Program-made: the position numbers and the translations under genes
The notes under the pieces: generated by a model
Told to the model about the DNA's origin: nothing
The model's database searches: none
Seen by the model: the letters and a program-made list of their open reading frames with translations, nothing else
Assembly: GCF_963678635.1 (NCBI RefSeq)
Contig: NC_087062.1
Span: 19,021,789 to 19,085,788, forward strand
Source of the DNA: Symsagittifera roscoffensis
Lineage: Eukaryota; Xenacoelomorpha; Acoela; Convolutidae
Direction: 5' to 3'
Length of the DNA: 64,000 nt
Shown: positions 10,977-22,199 of the stretch, one piece after another
Layout of the letters: each line of letters starts with the position of its first letter
How positions within the stretch are numbered: position 1 is the stretch's first letter

Positions 10977-13900
10977 GATTGGACAATTAGGACGAGTTGA
11001 TAGACTTAGCCGAGGTCTCAGATAGGGCCAGTCATAGACGAGCCCTAGCGTCGGCTACTGGAAAAAGACTACGCCCAAGATGACTCAGAGGTAGTCATGT
11101 TGACGGCTGCTCTGAGGAACATCCTCACAGAAGTCTAACGATCTGCCCCACGGAAGTCTTGCTGATTGCAGCTTGGGCCGAGCAGGGAGCGTTGGACGCC
11201 CAAGCCTGCGTGTTATGAGTTGGATGAATGAAGCACTCTCTGGAAGCGATTGGCGCACGAATCTGGGTTGGTTACCGCGAGAACGTACCAGCCTGGAGAG
11301 ATGCTTCAACCAGCCAGGCCTAGGCACAGCTTGAAGAGTAGACATCGAGCTTTCCGTCACGAAATGACTAGCTAGGCTGCCTCGTCTAGCTCACAGTTGA
11401 AAGCCAAAAAAGCCAGCGAAAAAGAAGAATTACAGACGAACGAGACAATGGAAGATCTGAATGAGACGAGAGACGAGTTGAACCGCGTGAGAAAAAAGAT
11501 ACAGACATGTGGAGAAGAATGTTTGAGAATTGCAACAAGAAGCAAGGAGAAGAGATAGAACGGTTGAGGTAGGAAGCAATCAGAACGACTGGGCATAGTG
11601 AAGGCGGAACGACCGTTGCCTGCAGGAAGCGTTCCCCGTGGGCAATTGCCGATGGAGCTACTCCTGACATCTCGCGAGCTGTGTCAAACAACTGAAGTGC
11701 ATGTCTAGTATTTTAAAAAATGGGACAATTGATGATACTGGCAGAGTAGAGCTCTTTTGGGAAGTGATTAAGTGAAAAAGAGCTACAGCTGCTACGACAA
11801 CGGAGTCAGGAAAAACCACTAGAAATATCAGGAAGGTACCAATGTAAAAAAAATGTTTTGTGTACTTGGCATACAGAAAAAAACCAGATCAAGAATAGTT
11901 TCACAGGAGTCCCGGACAAGGACATGCGAGCATGTTTCAATAGATCAACTTGCAGCAACCACCACTCGGCCTGTCACATTTGATAGTGGGTGAGTCTTGT
12001 GAGAGTGTTTGGGAACCTCATGGATCACTACGGTGATATCATCCCGAGGTGCCACAGTAGAACAGCTATATCGAATAATTAAGTTGATGATACCGGGCAG
12101 AATTGTAAAGGTAACGAGTTTGATAGGCACCAAAAACGTATCCAGATGCTCAGATTCAGAAGAAGGTCAATGGGAAGCAATGCTAGTGTACTCGTTTACT
12201 GCGGTGTGGCAGAAGTTTCAGTGCGCGGTACTGGTCATCTGCATTATACCAATGAATGCAAGATTACAGTCAGCTTCAGCGAGAAGACACAATGAGAGAG
12301 TCTGAGGTGGAATAATTTAGTGCGTATTCTGGCAAGTCGCAATGCTGGACGAAAGATCCTAATGGACTTGGAGCACGAATTGAGAGCTCTAGATCAGGCC
12401 AGATTCAAAACTGATGGAATACACTTCGACACCATAGAAGGACAAGCCTGAATGAACAGTGTCTTGCAGCAGCGATTGGACGAGTTAGAGGTTGAGCTAT
12501 TCGACACTGGAGCGTTGAGAACTGAGAAAGCGACGAATTTGCCGGAAGTTTCAATTTTTGTGCCATCTAACCTGGATACACGTCTAAGGTCTGTCCCAGC
12601 CGTGTCATAAGTAGTGCAGACCTCGAATGACCAAGAACAGGGGTCAGATGTGTTGGACCGACTGGGAGAGGCACCAGCCAGAACGATTATCTATCTTCGA
12701 TGAGGACTGGGACGAGTCAGCCAGACGCACACGACCTCAGGCACCTCCAGATCAGGGACGACGACGAGTGTGGGCAAAGAAAAGTGAAGTCCGGATTGAA
12801 GGGACTGACCCCGAACAACACCACGGGTCCCGTGAATACCAGATCCTTGCAAGATGAACGAAAAATCACAGCGAGCAAACTAGAGAAGAGAGAACGGGAA
12901 GATTCTTGACGAAAAGAGCACTCGCTGGGCAAAATGTGAAGATGTTCAAACAGGTGCGAGCGCCTCCAGCTCATGTGATGGAGAAATCTTATCCGAAGCA
13001 TCTTACGCAAGAAGGTGATGTAAAAAGATATGGGGACTTGAAGTTCAGAATTGACGAGACTATCTTTGCTGCCTATGAGAAAGCAGAAATGAGAAAGGTC
13101 AAAAAACTATGGATAGCGAGCTCGAATTTTGTGAACACCTCCAATTCCTTGTTCTGGCCAAAAACGATGATGTTCGCAGGAACCAAACTGGATTGGACGC
13201 AATCCATATCAATGGCAATTGGGGTTTAACGACAAACGGAGATGAAACTGATAACGATTGTTTTCACCCGCGTCAACGATCATTTGGCCAGCAGAGGTCT
13301 CTTGAGCAGACTCAGCGAGTCAGCCACGGTGGAGGCTGCTGTGTGGCCAACAACCAAAGACGTTCTGAAGTCCATGGGCGAGATTATGGACGTCTTGAAA
13401 GAAGGCGGATTCCAGAAGATATCTCCGAAGCCAGTATGTGTGTTATCCCTGGAGATATGTGTGTTATCCCGGGGCGAGATGAAACTTGTGTAAGTGATAA
13501 CTACGCTCCTCTCAGAGGGGAAGTATGATGTGATCATACCTGCACAAAATCGGAAAGTTAAAGCGAGAAATTTGAGACCGTTTCGATCAGAATTGCCTGC
13601 AGTATAGTCAGATATCTCGAACGCCATGAGAGGATTGAAAGACCATTAGCTACACTTGCTAGTGCCGGACAAAGTGTTGGTATTGAAGCTGTCCAATGTC
13701 AGCAGACAACTCAAGATGAAACCAGGAACCAATGACGATCATCAAGTGATATTGGACATGTCGAATGACCTGTGGTTCAGGGGAATGGAAGGCAAGGAGA
13801 AAGGTATTAAGAGCTAGAATGCCATAGAAACAGAAGCGCACGTGGAAGCTATGGTTTTGCGAACAAAACCAGAGGCGAACAAGTGGCTGAACTTAACTCC

Positions 13901-15770
13901 TCAAGTAGTATCATTAGGCATGTACGATTTCGAGCGGGGTCCAACGATGATCGCGAAAATCCAAGCTTACCTCATAAGATAGTTGTCCCTGGCGGAGAGC
14001 GAAGGAGAGTAGTCAACGGAGTTGGTGTGCAGAATGAGCCAGACGACACTCGAGGCATTCTGGACTTAGAACTTAGGAGGAGATAAAGGATTTGAGAGGA
14101 CGGATAGTATGTTGGAAGAGTTGGGGCAAGATGGACCGCGTCTTTCCTGACGAAAATCTACCAGGACTTTCTCGCTATATAATACGAGACTTCCCCAAGG
14201 CCGTTACGTAATTTTCTATCGTGGTGATCCCGGGACTTTTTGTGACGTTCGGATCAGAAAACATCGGAAAGGGATAGGCCGTGCTGATGACTGAAGGAAT
14301 ACAGAACCGCTGTTGTGCTGAATTATACGCAGTTTGCATACGTAGATGAGTCGACGAGGAGAAGAATGAGCAACGCAGCAGTTCCTAAACCTGGAATCTT
14401 CGAAGAGGCGCGGGCCAGGATTAACCTGGTGCCAACCATTATGAGAGGGAAAGCAGATTTGCAGGAGGCTGCACTGATATTCCTGAATGCGAGGTCAGAG
14501 TTAACAATAAATGGGAAGCGGCTGACCAGAACTGCTCTAGCGCCCTTCGGCTACGAAGAAGTTGTGATAAGGCACGAAGAACAAGACGACCGGTCTGCAG
14601 GTGAGCTAGTCGTGCCGAAGCTATCAACCGAAGCCATGATTGGTGAACAAGGACCTTCAGGGTCGGGGAAAAATAAAGAGCGAGATGACGAAGAACAAGA
14701 AAATTAGCAGCCCGAGAGCCAATGGAGCAGGATCCTGACCAAGTGGAAGAAGATGACGACAAAGCCTCAGTAGATGGTGCGTCGAGCCTGGAGTTCAACT
14801 TCCTGGATGAAGCCGAAACGGCGACGAATGCAGGGACGAATGAACAAGCGGAGAAGGAAACTTCATGAATGCAGCTCATAACTTGCTGAACAGCAGCTCT
14901 CCTGGAAAGAATATTCGAAAAAAGCTTTCGGCGGATTCCCAACGCAGGAGAAAAACAGAAGGCGCAGCCCGAGTACCTCTCCTGGGAACCCTGCCAGAAG
15001 AAGAGTGAGAAGCCTACAGCCGTGATCTTGAGAGCAGAACAGAGTTGATTTATGGAGATTTCAGGACGGTAGTGCAGTGCTACGGGACCCAGTTCATGTT
15101 GGAAACAGATCTCAACAGTCTATTGGTGCAGGACATCTTTAACAAACTGCATGAGTGCCGCGGGGGACTGAGCGAATTGCTAATTGATTCAATCACTGAT
15201 GAAAGTGAGACAAACTAACCTATCAAATTGACGCATCCAAAAAACAACAAGGAAGTGGTGTATCTCTCTAATTCAGCTAAACAAAAACAAGCAGAGGATG
15301 CCGTTGATATAGGGCAAGGCGTTGACACATTGCCATCTGGCACATCGAAACAGATGACAGATGTAGCGATGGTGCCACCCACCTTCATGGCAGGCTTGAG
15401 ATCAGCCAGCTATAAAACAAAAAGGAGCGACCGCACTCTTACTGGAGCAACGATATAAATGGAGATACTCAGCCAAAATGGTAGGAGTACCCTCATGGAT
15501 TTCAAGCCATCAAGCATAAACCACGGAAATGAAAGAGCCGCACGATTCGATTGACAGTATCGGAGACAGTCTCGGCAGATGAGCCCGCTGGTGGGTACAT
15601 GGAAATGATGGAATACGGGAACTCAGCTAGATAAAAGAAACTGAAATTGCTAAGTCGATGTCGCAGGAGGAGGAGCTGGAACAGTAACAACAGCCGGATG
15701 GCAAGATGCAAAAGAACAATTAGAAGAGTTTAGAAGTTATAGAACATCTAAACGACGAAAATTAAAGGAA
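10977..15770 (+). pseudogene. Gypsy copy 1 ORF3 remnant: coiled coil, SGNH-hydrolase-like domain, long unknown tail
   Basis: The start aligns with the ATG at 46,630 of the younger element. The first 700 bp match its ORF3, including a charged heptad coiled coil (about 11,400-11,570). From about 11,975 copy 1 continues where the younger copy is deleted. The next domain carries SGNH/GDSL-hydrolase blocks: IVGES (block I, GDS-like, about 11,982-11,996), GTKNVSR (block III-like, about 12,126-12,146), PMNARL (about 12,250) and DGIHFD (block V, DxxH, 12,413-12,430). The remaining 3 kb (12,600-15,770) is open in pieces (12,906-13,229; 14,315-14,707; 15,228-15,458), rich in Glu/Asp/Arg, and matches no family I recognise. 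No signal peptide or membrane segment was seen, so it does not look like an envelope. Many stops: dead copy. Confidence 0.68.
11975..12520 (+). pseudogene. SGNH/GDSL-hydrolase-like domain within copy 1 ORF3
   Basis: Three frames together read as one domain: the block I stretch IVGES followed, after a frameshift, by LVRVFGNLMDHYGDIIPR; then a long open segment at 12,009-12,305 with GTKNVSR and PMNARL; then, after another frameshift, ILMDLEHELRALDQ and DGIHFDTIEGQA (12,364-12,448). Nucleophile Ser, GxN-like Asn and the DxxH pair are the SGNH hallmarks. GES instead of GDS and GTKN instead of GTND could be decay. The same fold, also behind a coiled coil, occurs in ORF1 proteins of esterase-type CR1-like LINEs. 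Function in an LTR element is unknown. Confidence 0.6.
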
Positions 15771-16521
15771 AGAAAAAAACAAAGTAATAAAGAGGAGGAA
15801 ACTAAAACTCAGAATTGTTTTCAGTGAGAAAAACTCGAATGAGCAACGAAGCTAAGTAAACTTTTAATTGAAATTGGATAAAAGGAAAAACTTGAATTAA
15901 TTTGAGTTAAATTTTGATACTTTTATGAAATTGCATTGTGATTTAGTGAATATTTTTCCATACAATTGCTGTTTATTCAGAAAGGCTTGAGTGGAGAATA
16001 TTTTGAAATTTTTCCAGCCTGTATGATTGTTTTTATTCAACTAAGAGGACTGTTTACGTTGTGGTGACATGAAAGACTTGGGTAATCTCTTGAAGAGGGA
16101 GATTATTTCATTGTTTCAATTCGAACCATCGAGTTTCCTAATTTTAATTTTCAGGCTCAAAATCATCTAACTTTTCGAAGGGAGGAAGAAGCGTAGTAGG
16201 ATAATTTAAGTTTTTGGACTGGCAGGACTGTCCAGCGTCCCAACACTTTTTAACCCTAGAAGAAAAAAGTTCAACTTTAGACAATGAACCTAAAGCTCAA
16301 AAAGACCTTATGTCGTATGTCATGTTCTCAGAGTGCAGATTAGTGAAACTGTTTGAAGGCTATAGCAGTGTAGTATGATGCCATTTGTAGTACATAGTTG
16401 GTCAATGTGATGTGGATAAAAATCTTTTTGATACATTTTGTAAAATCTGTTCGGTGCCATTGTACCATTCTGATGAATTGCTCGAAGTGCATTGAGGACA
16501 TTGATAGGGCTATCCGGGGAT
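15771..16521 (+). other. 3' untranslated stretch of gypsy copy 1
   Basis: No supported frame lies between the ORF3 remnant and the LTR start at 16,522. The stretch is AT-rich with no convincing polypurine tract directly before the LTR. Its counterpart in the younger element is deleted, so it cannot be checked by alignment inside this window. Confidence 0.5.
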
Positions 16522-17390
16522 TGTCTGACATTCGACCAGAATGACCTGAAATGCATGTCATCAACGAAATTTTACTTGGAACAACTCAGTGGGAGAATTG
16601 GCTGTTTTGAACAATTAATAGTGTTAATCGTTCAACTAAACGTATTCGGAGGGGTCAATTTGGATTGACGAAATTATTTTTAAGTTTTCTAATTGGACGT
16701 ACATCAGAAACCGAGAACTGAAACCGCGAAAGTCAGAACAATAATTTTTGCTGATATAATACACACGTGTGATTAGCGAGAGAGACGACGAAAACTCTAG
16801 TCAAAGAAAATAATAGAAAAGCATTCCGAACTGTAATAATTACACAGCAACAATCGTTACGGAGAAAATCCCGAGAATTAGGAAGGCTAACGGGATGATT
16901 TCATTACTTTCTTGATCTTCAGAATGACAGCTCTTCGTCCGGATTTAAGAAATCGAATGGGTTTCGGAGAAGAAATGTAAAAATTGGTTTTAACCAAATT
17001 AAGCTTTTCGGAATGTCATGAACTGAAATAATTAACATCAAGTTTGTTTTCAGAGTATGAGAAGTTAGGAGTTGAGGGAAAAATTTGATCCATCTCCGAT
17101 GCTTATGATGATTTTATCTACTGAACAAAAACTATAGTAATACAATAATTAGGTAGTTTCCCTGCTTTTAGGAGTGACCTGTTGGTCTGGGGATACAAAG
17201 ACCTAACCATTACCTCACTTATTTTGCATGTAACTAAGTTAACATGCGCGGTTTGCCCGATAGCCTATAAATTGTAACGACTTTGGCGACCCAATATTAA
17301 TAAACCACTCGTTGAACAGGCTTGGTAGAGACGGTTAAAAGCATGTGAAACTGTGTTTAGGCGCTAGCCAGTCGTTTTATAACGTAGCTC
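16522..17390 (+). repeat. 3' LTR of gypsy copy 1 (decayed, 3' end eroded)
   Basis: It aligns with the 5' LTR of the younger element (22,499-23,420). Shared blocks are GACATTCGACCAGAATG at the start, GATGATTTTATCTAC (about 17,107), TTAGGAGTGACCT (about 17,168), GGTCTGGGGATAC (about 17,184), GCTTGGTAGAGACGG (about 17,321) and GCTAGCCAGTCGT (about 17,362). The left terminus reads TGTCTGACATTCG. The last 30 bp, including the ...GAATGTTACA terminus, are not recognisable. A TTCGGAGGGGTC motif at 16,645-16,656 is the same word that is repeated in the leader of the younger copy. Confidence 0.8.
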
Positions 17391-17679
17391 TATTTTTCCA
17401 ATGAAGTGCTCCCTGGTTGAACATATCCGGTTGTTTTTGGATTACCATCAATTCCTTCCCCGCAAATGATTAAATCAGCTTGACCCTCAGTGCTATTTGT
17501 AGATTTTGCGCAATGATTGATAATCAACAACCCTCAAATACAATGAAAGTCGCTACTCTCAAGTACAATGAAAGTCGCAAGTACTGTCCATCCGTTGGAC
17601 TTCACTGTTGCTTTCATGAACTTCAGCAAGTCGTCCTTTTTCCCCAGGACTGAATGCCATCTGACTCTTTGGCATCAAT

Positions 17680-18892
17680 CGTATCGCGGCTAAATGCGCT
17701 GGAAGCAAGGCCCTCTCCGAGCGACAAAATTTTTTCGGAAATGTACAGGTAGGATGCGGTAGCAAACGAGGAGCAGAAGTAGCTGCTCACTCGTTTCGAA
17801 ACCTAATTGAACGCGACGACGATCCAAAATGCACTGTTCTTTTAAAAGTAAATTTTAAGAATGTATTTAACTCTCTAAATAGAGAAACAATGCTGAATCA
17901 TGTTTATTCAAGTTGCCCCGAATTGTATAAGTACCCCCATTGCATGTATAGTAAACCTAGTTACCTTTTGTAAGGAAGCTCTGTCGTATTGTCAGAAGAC
18001 AGAACTCAGCAAGGTGATCCTGAAGCCCCACCCTTTTTGCGAAAGCAATTCAGACACTAGTCAAAAATTGGAGTCGAAAATTCACATCTGCTTTTTAGAT
18101 GATGGCAATTTAGCCGACGACTATAAGGTAGTACTCCGGGACCTTAGGAACATTCTGAAATCATAACAAATTTACGGCCTGAGCTTGAACACTGAGAAGT
18201 GTGAACTTTGTTTTTTGGGACCGACTACGAGTACACAATATAACTCAATTTTAACACAATTTCGAAAAATATGCCTCAAAATAGAAATAAAACAAAAAAA
18301 AGGTACTCTTCATTTTAGGATCTCCACTGGGCGAATTTTGCCAAAAAGAATTGCTCGGCGAAAAAATTACGGAGCTTGAAAAAATTTCGGATGTCATTGA
18401 CAAACTAGACGCCCATTATTGCTTTTTCCTCCTGAAAAATTGCTGTAGCATACCAAAACTCCTATATTTTTGCGTACGAGTCCTTGTTTTTTGCAAAAAG
18501 ATTTTTCGGAACGCTACGACAAATTACTAAGAAATTCGTTATACAAGGTCGCTATGTGAAAATGGATGATAACCAGTTTTCATAAGCAGTTCTCCCGGCA
18601 GCCAAAATTGTCTTGGGCGTTTCCGCCGCTCGTCTTCTAGCTTTACCCGCTTTCTTAGCCTCAGCAGTAGGAGCAAAAGATGCCTTGAACGAAATCATTT
18701 GTTTGGAGCGTGTGGATGAAACCTATGATGATGCGCTTGAATGATGGTTTGAACTTGGAAAAATTGACTGGCTCCGGAATATAAAATCCAAAGAAAATGG
18801 ACAGAGCCAATTTTTGACAGCGAAAATGCAGACCTAATTTTACGACTCAAACCAACGGACATAGAAAGCTTCAACGAGTTCCAAGATAGATT
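17680..18892 (+). pseudogene. LINE-B reverse transcriptase remnant
   Basis: Open pieces 17,900-18,166 and 18,185-18,379 flank the RT motif C, which reads LDDG rather than the usual FADD or YADD, followed by GLSLNTEKCELCFLG. Upstream, a block resembling FKNAFNSLNRETMLNHVYSSCPELYKY (about 17,854-17,930, frameshifted) corresponds to motif A (D/N-AFN) and the following helix. Downstream (18,400-18,892) is the thumb-like region ending in FNEFQDRF, where the solo LTR is inserted. The +1/-1 changes and stops show decay. The enzyme would have primed on nicked target DNA. Confidence 0.65.
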
Positions 18893-19796
18893 TGTAACAG
18901 TCACCTACTTAAGTCACATGTGAGGTTAAAGAAAAATAGGCAATATATATATATTGGCTCAAGAGTGAGGGACACTATCTTTTGTGTTTTTCTAAATCGA
19001 ACGGTCGGAGTCAATTCGATTCAATTGCGACATGAGACTAAAACCCTCGTTACAGCTTAAAGGCCACTACCAAAGTACCACCCCCACACTCTAGAAAATG
19101 AGAACGTCCCCATACTAATTCTCAAAATACCCTAAATACGCGAACGCCGTTAAAAACAGGGTCGGAACAGTCCGTAGAGTTACTTTTTAATAGACAGTGG
19201 AACTTTGATCCATTTCAGATGGATCAACCTAAAACTCTCCCTATCTCAACATAACAATTATAAAACACACTCAAGAAATCTAAATTGGGTTTTTACGTAC
19301 CGGCACACTCTAGAATCGGAGTAACTAAATTAACCAGAAACTCTAGCATAAATGGAATTAAGTTTAACTCGAGTAGTTTTAAATCAAAAAGTTCCAGCTC
19401 GAGAATTGAGTTTTAGCTTGAGAATTGAGTTTTGGGGCTTGACCATTGAGAAACTTCGGTTGTCCACCTTTCCACCGATGGTTCACTCTGGTCCACTTTT
19501 AATTCGTCTCTTCTTTGTTCGCAATTGTTCTGCCTTCTGTCTTAAGATAAGACAGCTCTACTCTAGTGTGATAATATCTCTGGAAATTGCAAATAGCAAT
19601 TTCCCGCTGCTTTTTCCGACCACTTTTCCGCGATTGTAGTTCGCTTGTTCTGATCTTATTTTTCTAAGATTTTCAGTTGTCGAGAGAAAATTGAGCATGA
19701 CATGCTCAATTCAAATTTTGAAAATTTCCATTTCACCCAAAATCAAGTCTCTCGCATTACTCAAGGTCAAATTTCCAAATATAACCGACTGGCACA
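18893..19796 (+). repeat. Solo LTR (904 bp) inserted in LINE-B
   Basis: The LINE-B protein is interrupted exactly here: it reads ...FNEFQDRF before 18,893 and FQWLNVIPCKKLRLKL after 19,797. The insert begins TGTAACAGTC and ends GACTGGCACA, near-perfect inverted termini with TG...CA ends. It has no coding capacity and contains a TA-rich TATATATATA stretch (about 18,943). This is the expected shape of a solo LTR left by LTR-LTR recombination. It does not resemble the gypsy LTR at 22,499. The flanking duplication is not clear (ATT at most). Confidence 0.7.
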
Positions 19797-20246
19797 ATTA
19801 GCTTCCAATGGCTGAACGTCATCCCGTGCAAAAAATTAAGGTTAAAACTGTCGAACGAACAATTCAGAATTGCGATAGGACTTCGATTAGGCTCAAAAAT
19901 ATGTGAATGGCATGAATGCGTGTGCGGAAAAGATTTTACCGAAGATGATCGGCATGATCTTTCTGGCCTCAAAAGTGCAGGGAGATTCTCTAGGCATTCA
20001 AACCTGAATGGCCTTATAAAGCAGAGTTTATCTCTACTCACATTACGTCTATTTTAGAACCACAACACCTCTACAGGACCGATTAGAAGCGACCAGACTG
20101 TTTGACGCTCGTTCCATGGGCTGTTGGTAAGCATCTCTTGTGGGATGTAACGGTAGTAGTTTTCTAGGCTCCAAGTAGAATTAGTGCCGGGTCTGTTTGT
20201 AACCCTGGTACGGCTGAAGCGGAAGAGCGAAAAAATGACAATTATG

Positions 20247-20260
20247 AAGATCTAGTAGAT
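20247..20260. repeat. 14-bp target-site duplication, left copy (right copy 47,854-47,867)
   Basis: AAGATCTAGTAGAT occurs at 20,247-20,260 and again at 47,854-47,867. In both places it encodes (E/K)DLVD of the LINE-B protein, and the protein is collinear across the gap. It therefore marks a 27.6-kb insertion with the length of target duplication typical of target-primed elements such as Penelope-like elements. Confidence 0.8.
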
Positions 20261-20295
20261 TTTGTTGTTTTAGCCAGAATTTTTTGATTCCGGAA

Positions 20296-22192
20296 CTATA
20301 GCCTTAGTGTCAGCTCCCTACTTCTAAACTCGTCGCGCGTTTTAATTGCCGGTCTCTCTTTCCTAATTTGCAGCGCCTCTAATGTAAGTAACTTGATGCT
20401 GCTGGACGCCTGGTCGATTATTTTCCAATTAAACTCTGACTTACCACGCTCACTACCACACTGCCTTATATGCTGGCCAACTGGGGTATCCTCTTTTCGG
20501 TGTTCCTCAATCCTTGTGGTGAGATGGCGGACCATCTGGCCAACATAGATGGATTTGCACCCACAACATTCAAGTCTGTACACCACTTTTGATTTCAGTT
20601 AGCTGGAAAAGGAGAATTTTAGAGAGGGCATACAAGTTTTCAATTTCCTCGTCGTGAATATTATCAGCGCATTGGTGATATCGCGCACTTTTTTTTGCTA
20701 ATGTTTGACTGTGATTCCCCCTATATTGGACCATCAAGATGGGTGGTGAATCATTGCTATAATCACATGGCTTCTTTTTCTCAGCTATGTTCTTTTTGTT
20801 TTTGCCCTCGCTGATGATCTTTTCAAGGGCATGGGATGCAACCCGCGAGAACCAACTTTCCGGATATTGGTTATCCAACCACTGCTCACGGTTGATTTTC
20901 ATGGCTTTATCATATTCTTCCCATGTTGACGTACTGCGGAAAACCCGGTGAACAGTTACTTCAATCACACTTCTCTTGTACTGAAGGGGGGCGCAGCTTC
21001 TAAAATTGAGTATGGTGCCTGTATCTGTTGGTTTTTGATACCACCCACAGCTAATTTTCCTGCTTTTGTCAATACTAATTTGTAAATCCAAAAATGCCAA
21101 AGTTCCGTTTGTGTTTGGTGTCTCTATTGTGAACTGTATATTTGGATGTAGTACGTTTGCAGCCCGTAGCGTTTTTTCAGGATCACCCTTCACTGTTCTC
21201 ACTATATCATCAACGTAACGGAGAAACAATTTAGATTGTTGCCCTGACTTATTTTTCTCCCTTATTGCGATGCATTTTCTGCAGTACCAGACGGTTTCAC
21301 TTATATTTCGATACTCATCATCTGATATATCACCGCATTTTACGTGATACCAGTTCGAACAGCATTCACATTTTACACCTTTTGACCTGTACGTGACTTT
21401 CTTATTGCATTCAGGACATATTCCGTGAAGATCTTTCTCGGGAAAAAACATTTCGGGAATATCCCTTGATAGAACAGTTTCGTACTGCTTCAGCCAAAGA
21501 TTTACTAAAATAACGGCAAGAGATGCCCCATTGCCAAACCATCTTTCTGAACGTACCATGTTTCATTGCACTTGAAACGGACTTGACTAACTGCCATGTT
21601 CAACAGTCTATTCAAAGTTTTCCTAGCAATTGATGGTGGTTCATCTTGCTCATACAGTTTTCTCAGAGCTATGTCTATCGCTTCTTTCAGTGGAACATTT
21701 GTGTACAAACTCTTCACATCTAGAGATATCAAGTTTTCATTGGGCTCAAGATTAGTGCTCTCTAAGATTTCTCTCGCATCTAGTGAGTTGATTTCGATGT
21801 TTGCGACCTCAATTTTCTCGAAAAAATTAGCAAGAATTTTGTTCAAGTTATAATAAGAGCTACCAGGCAAGGAGGGGACCGGTCTTAATGGGGTATTCAC
21901 TTTATGCACATTCGCCAAACCATAAAGCCTGGCGGGCTGCCCCCCAGTAGACCTCATCCTTGTGTAGAGACTCTCACTTATTTCATCTTTTTTCCTCATA
22001 GCCAACAACTCCTTATTGATGTCTCTTTCTATCTTCAAAACAATCGCATCACTTGTTCCTTTACTTTTGCTGAATTGATTTGAATCTAATGTATCCGACA
22101 ACTTGTTCTCGTAGGTGTCCTTTCTCATTACACAAAAACCCACGCCTTTGTCATACGGTACCGCAACTAATCCATTACTCTTCAGATCTAGT
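20296..22192 (-). pseudogene. Penelope-like RT + PHD finger + GIY-YIG endonuclease (frameshifted)
   Basis: Three overlapping frames form one protein. Frame 1 (22,192 down to 21,505) starts in LKSNGLVAVPYDKG and holds LYGLANVHK, SLDVKSLYTNVPL and QKDGLAMG. A one-base shift inside a G run (about 21,530) leads to frame 2 (to 20,570), with SLAVILVNLWLKQYE, then a PHD-type cluster C-X2-C...C-X2-C...H-X2-C...C-X2-C (21,272-21,418), then LFLRYVDDIV (YVDD at 21,206-21,217) and FLDLQI. A second shift at about 20,580 leads to frame 3, the GIY-YIG nuclease (VYRLEC, SIYVGQ, R...EH). The protein would reverse-transcribe and nick target DNA. The N-terminus is truncated, with no start codon. The PHD insertion between RT motifs B and C is unusual. 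Confidence 0.85.
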
Positions 22193-22199
22193 TTTTAGC

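Larger units (their letters stand above)
3595..17390 (+). mobile_element. Gypsy copy 1: decayed giant Ty3/gypsy element (gag middle to 3' LTR)
   Basis: The segment aligns collinearly, with many stops and indels, to the younger element at 22,499-47,758: gag from about the equivalent of position 34,705, then protease, RT, RNase H, integrase, macro domain, ORF3, 3' untranslated region and LTR. The 5' half is missing, displaced by LINE-A at about 3,594. Copy 1 matters because it retains about 3.9 kb of ORF3 and the 3' LTR body that are deleted from the younger element. Adding its ORF3/3' region to the younger element's LTR, 3-kb leader and gag gives a family length near 20 kb, very large for Ty3/gypsy. 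Confidence 0.88.
17540..20260 (+). mobile_element. LINE-B: decayed non-LTR retrotransposon, interrupted (5' segment)
   Basis: Frames between 17,680 and 18,892 read as RT: an RDDDPKCTVLLKV-FKNAFNSL-like block around 17,805-17,880, motif C as FLDDGNLADD (18,088-18,117) and GLSLNTEKCELCFLG (18,177-18,221). After a solo LTR the protein continues (19,800-20,260) through a Cys/His cluster (about 19,905-19,960) to KRPD (about 20,085) and LLWDVTVV (about 20,130-20,153), a PD...D arrangement like a restriction-type endonuclease. It stops at 20,260 at a 14-bp target duplication and resumes at 47,854. Numerous stops and frameshifts. Confidence 0.75.

Noticed and set aside
17393-17539. A further piece of gypsy leader after the copy 1 LTR
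   Set aside because: A faint likeness (TGCTCCCTGG versus GCGCTCCTGGG) to the sequence after the 5' LTR was seen, but it is too short to support a claim. The stretch is otherwise featureless apart from a short AATGAAAGTCGC direct repeat that starts just downstream at 17,541.
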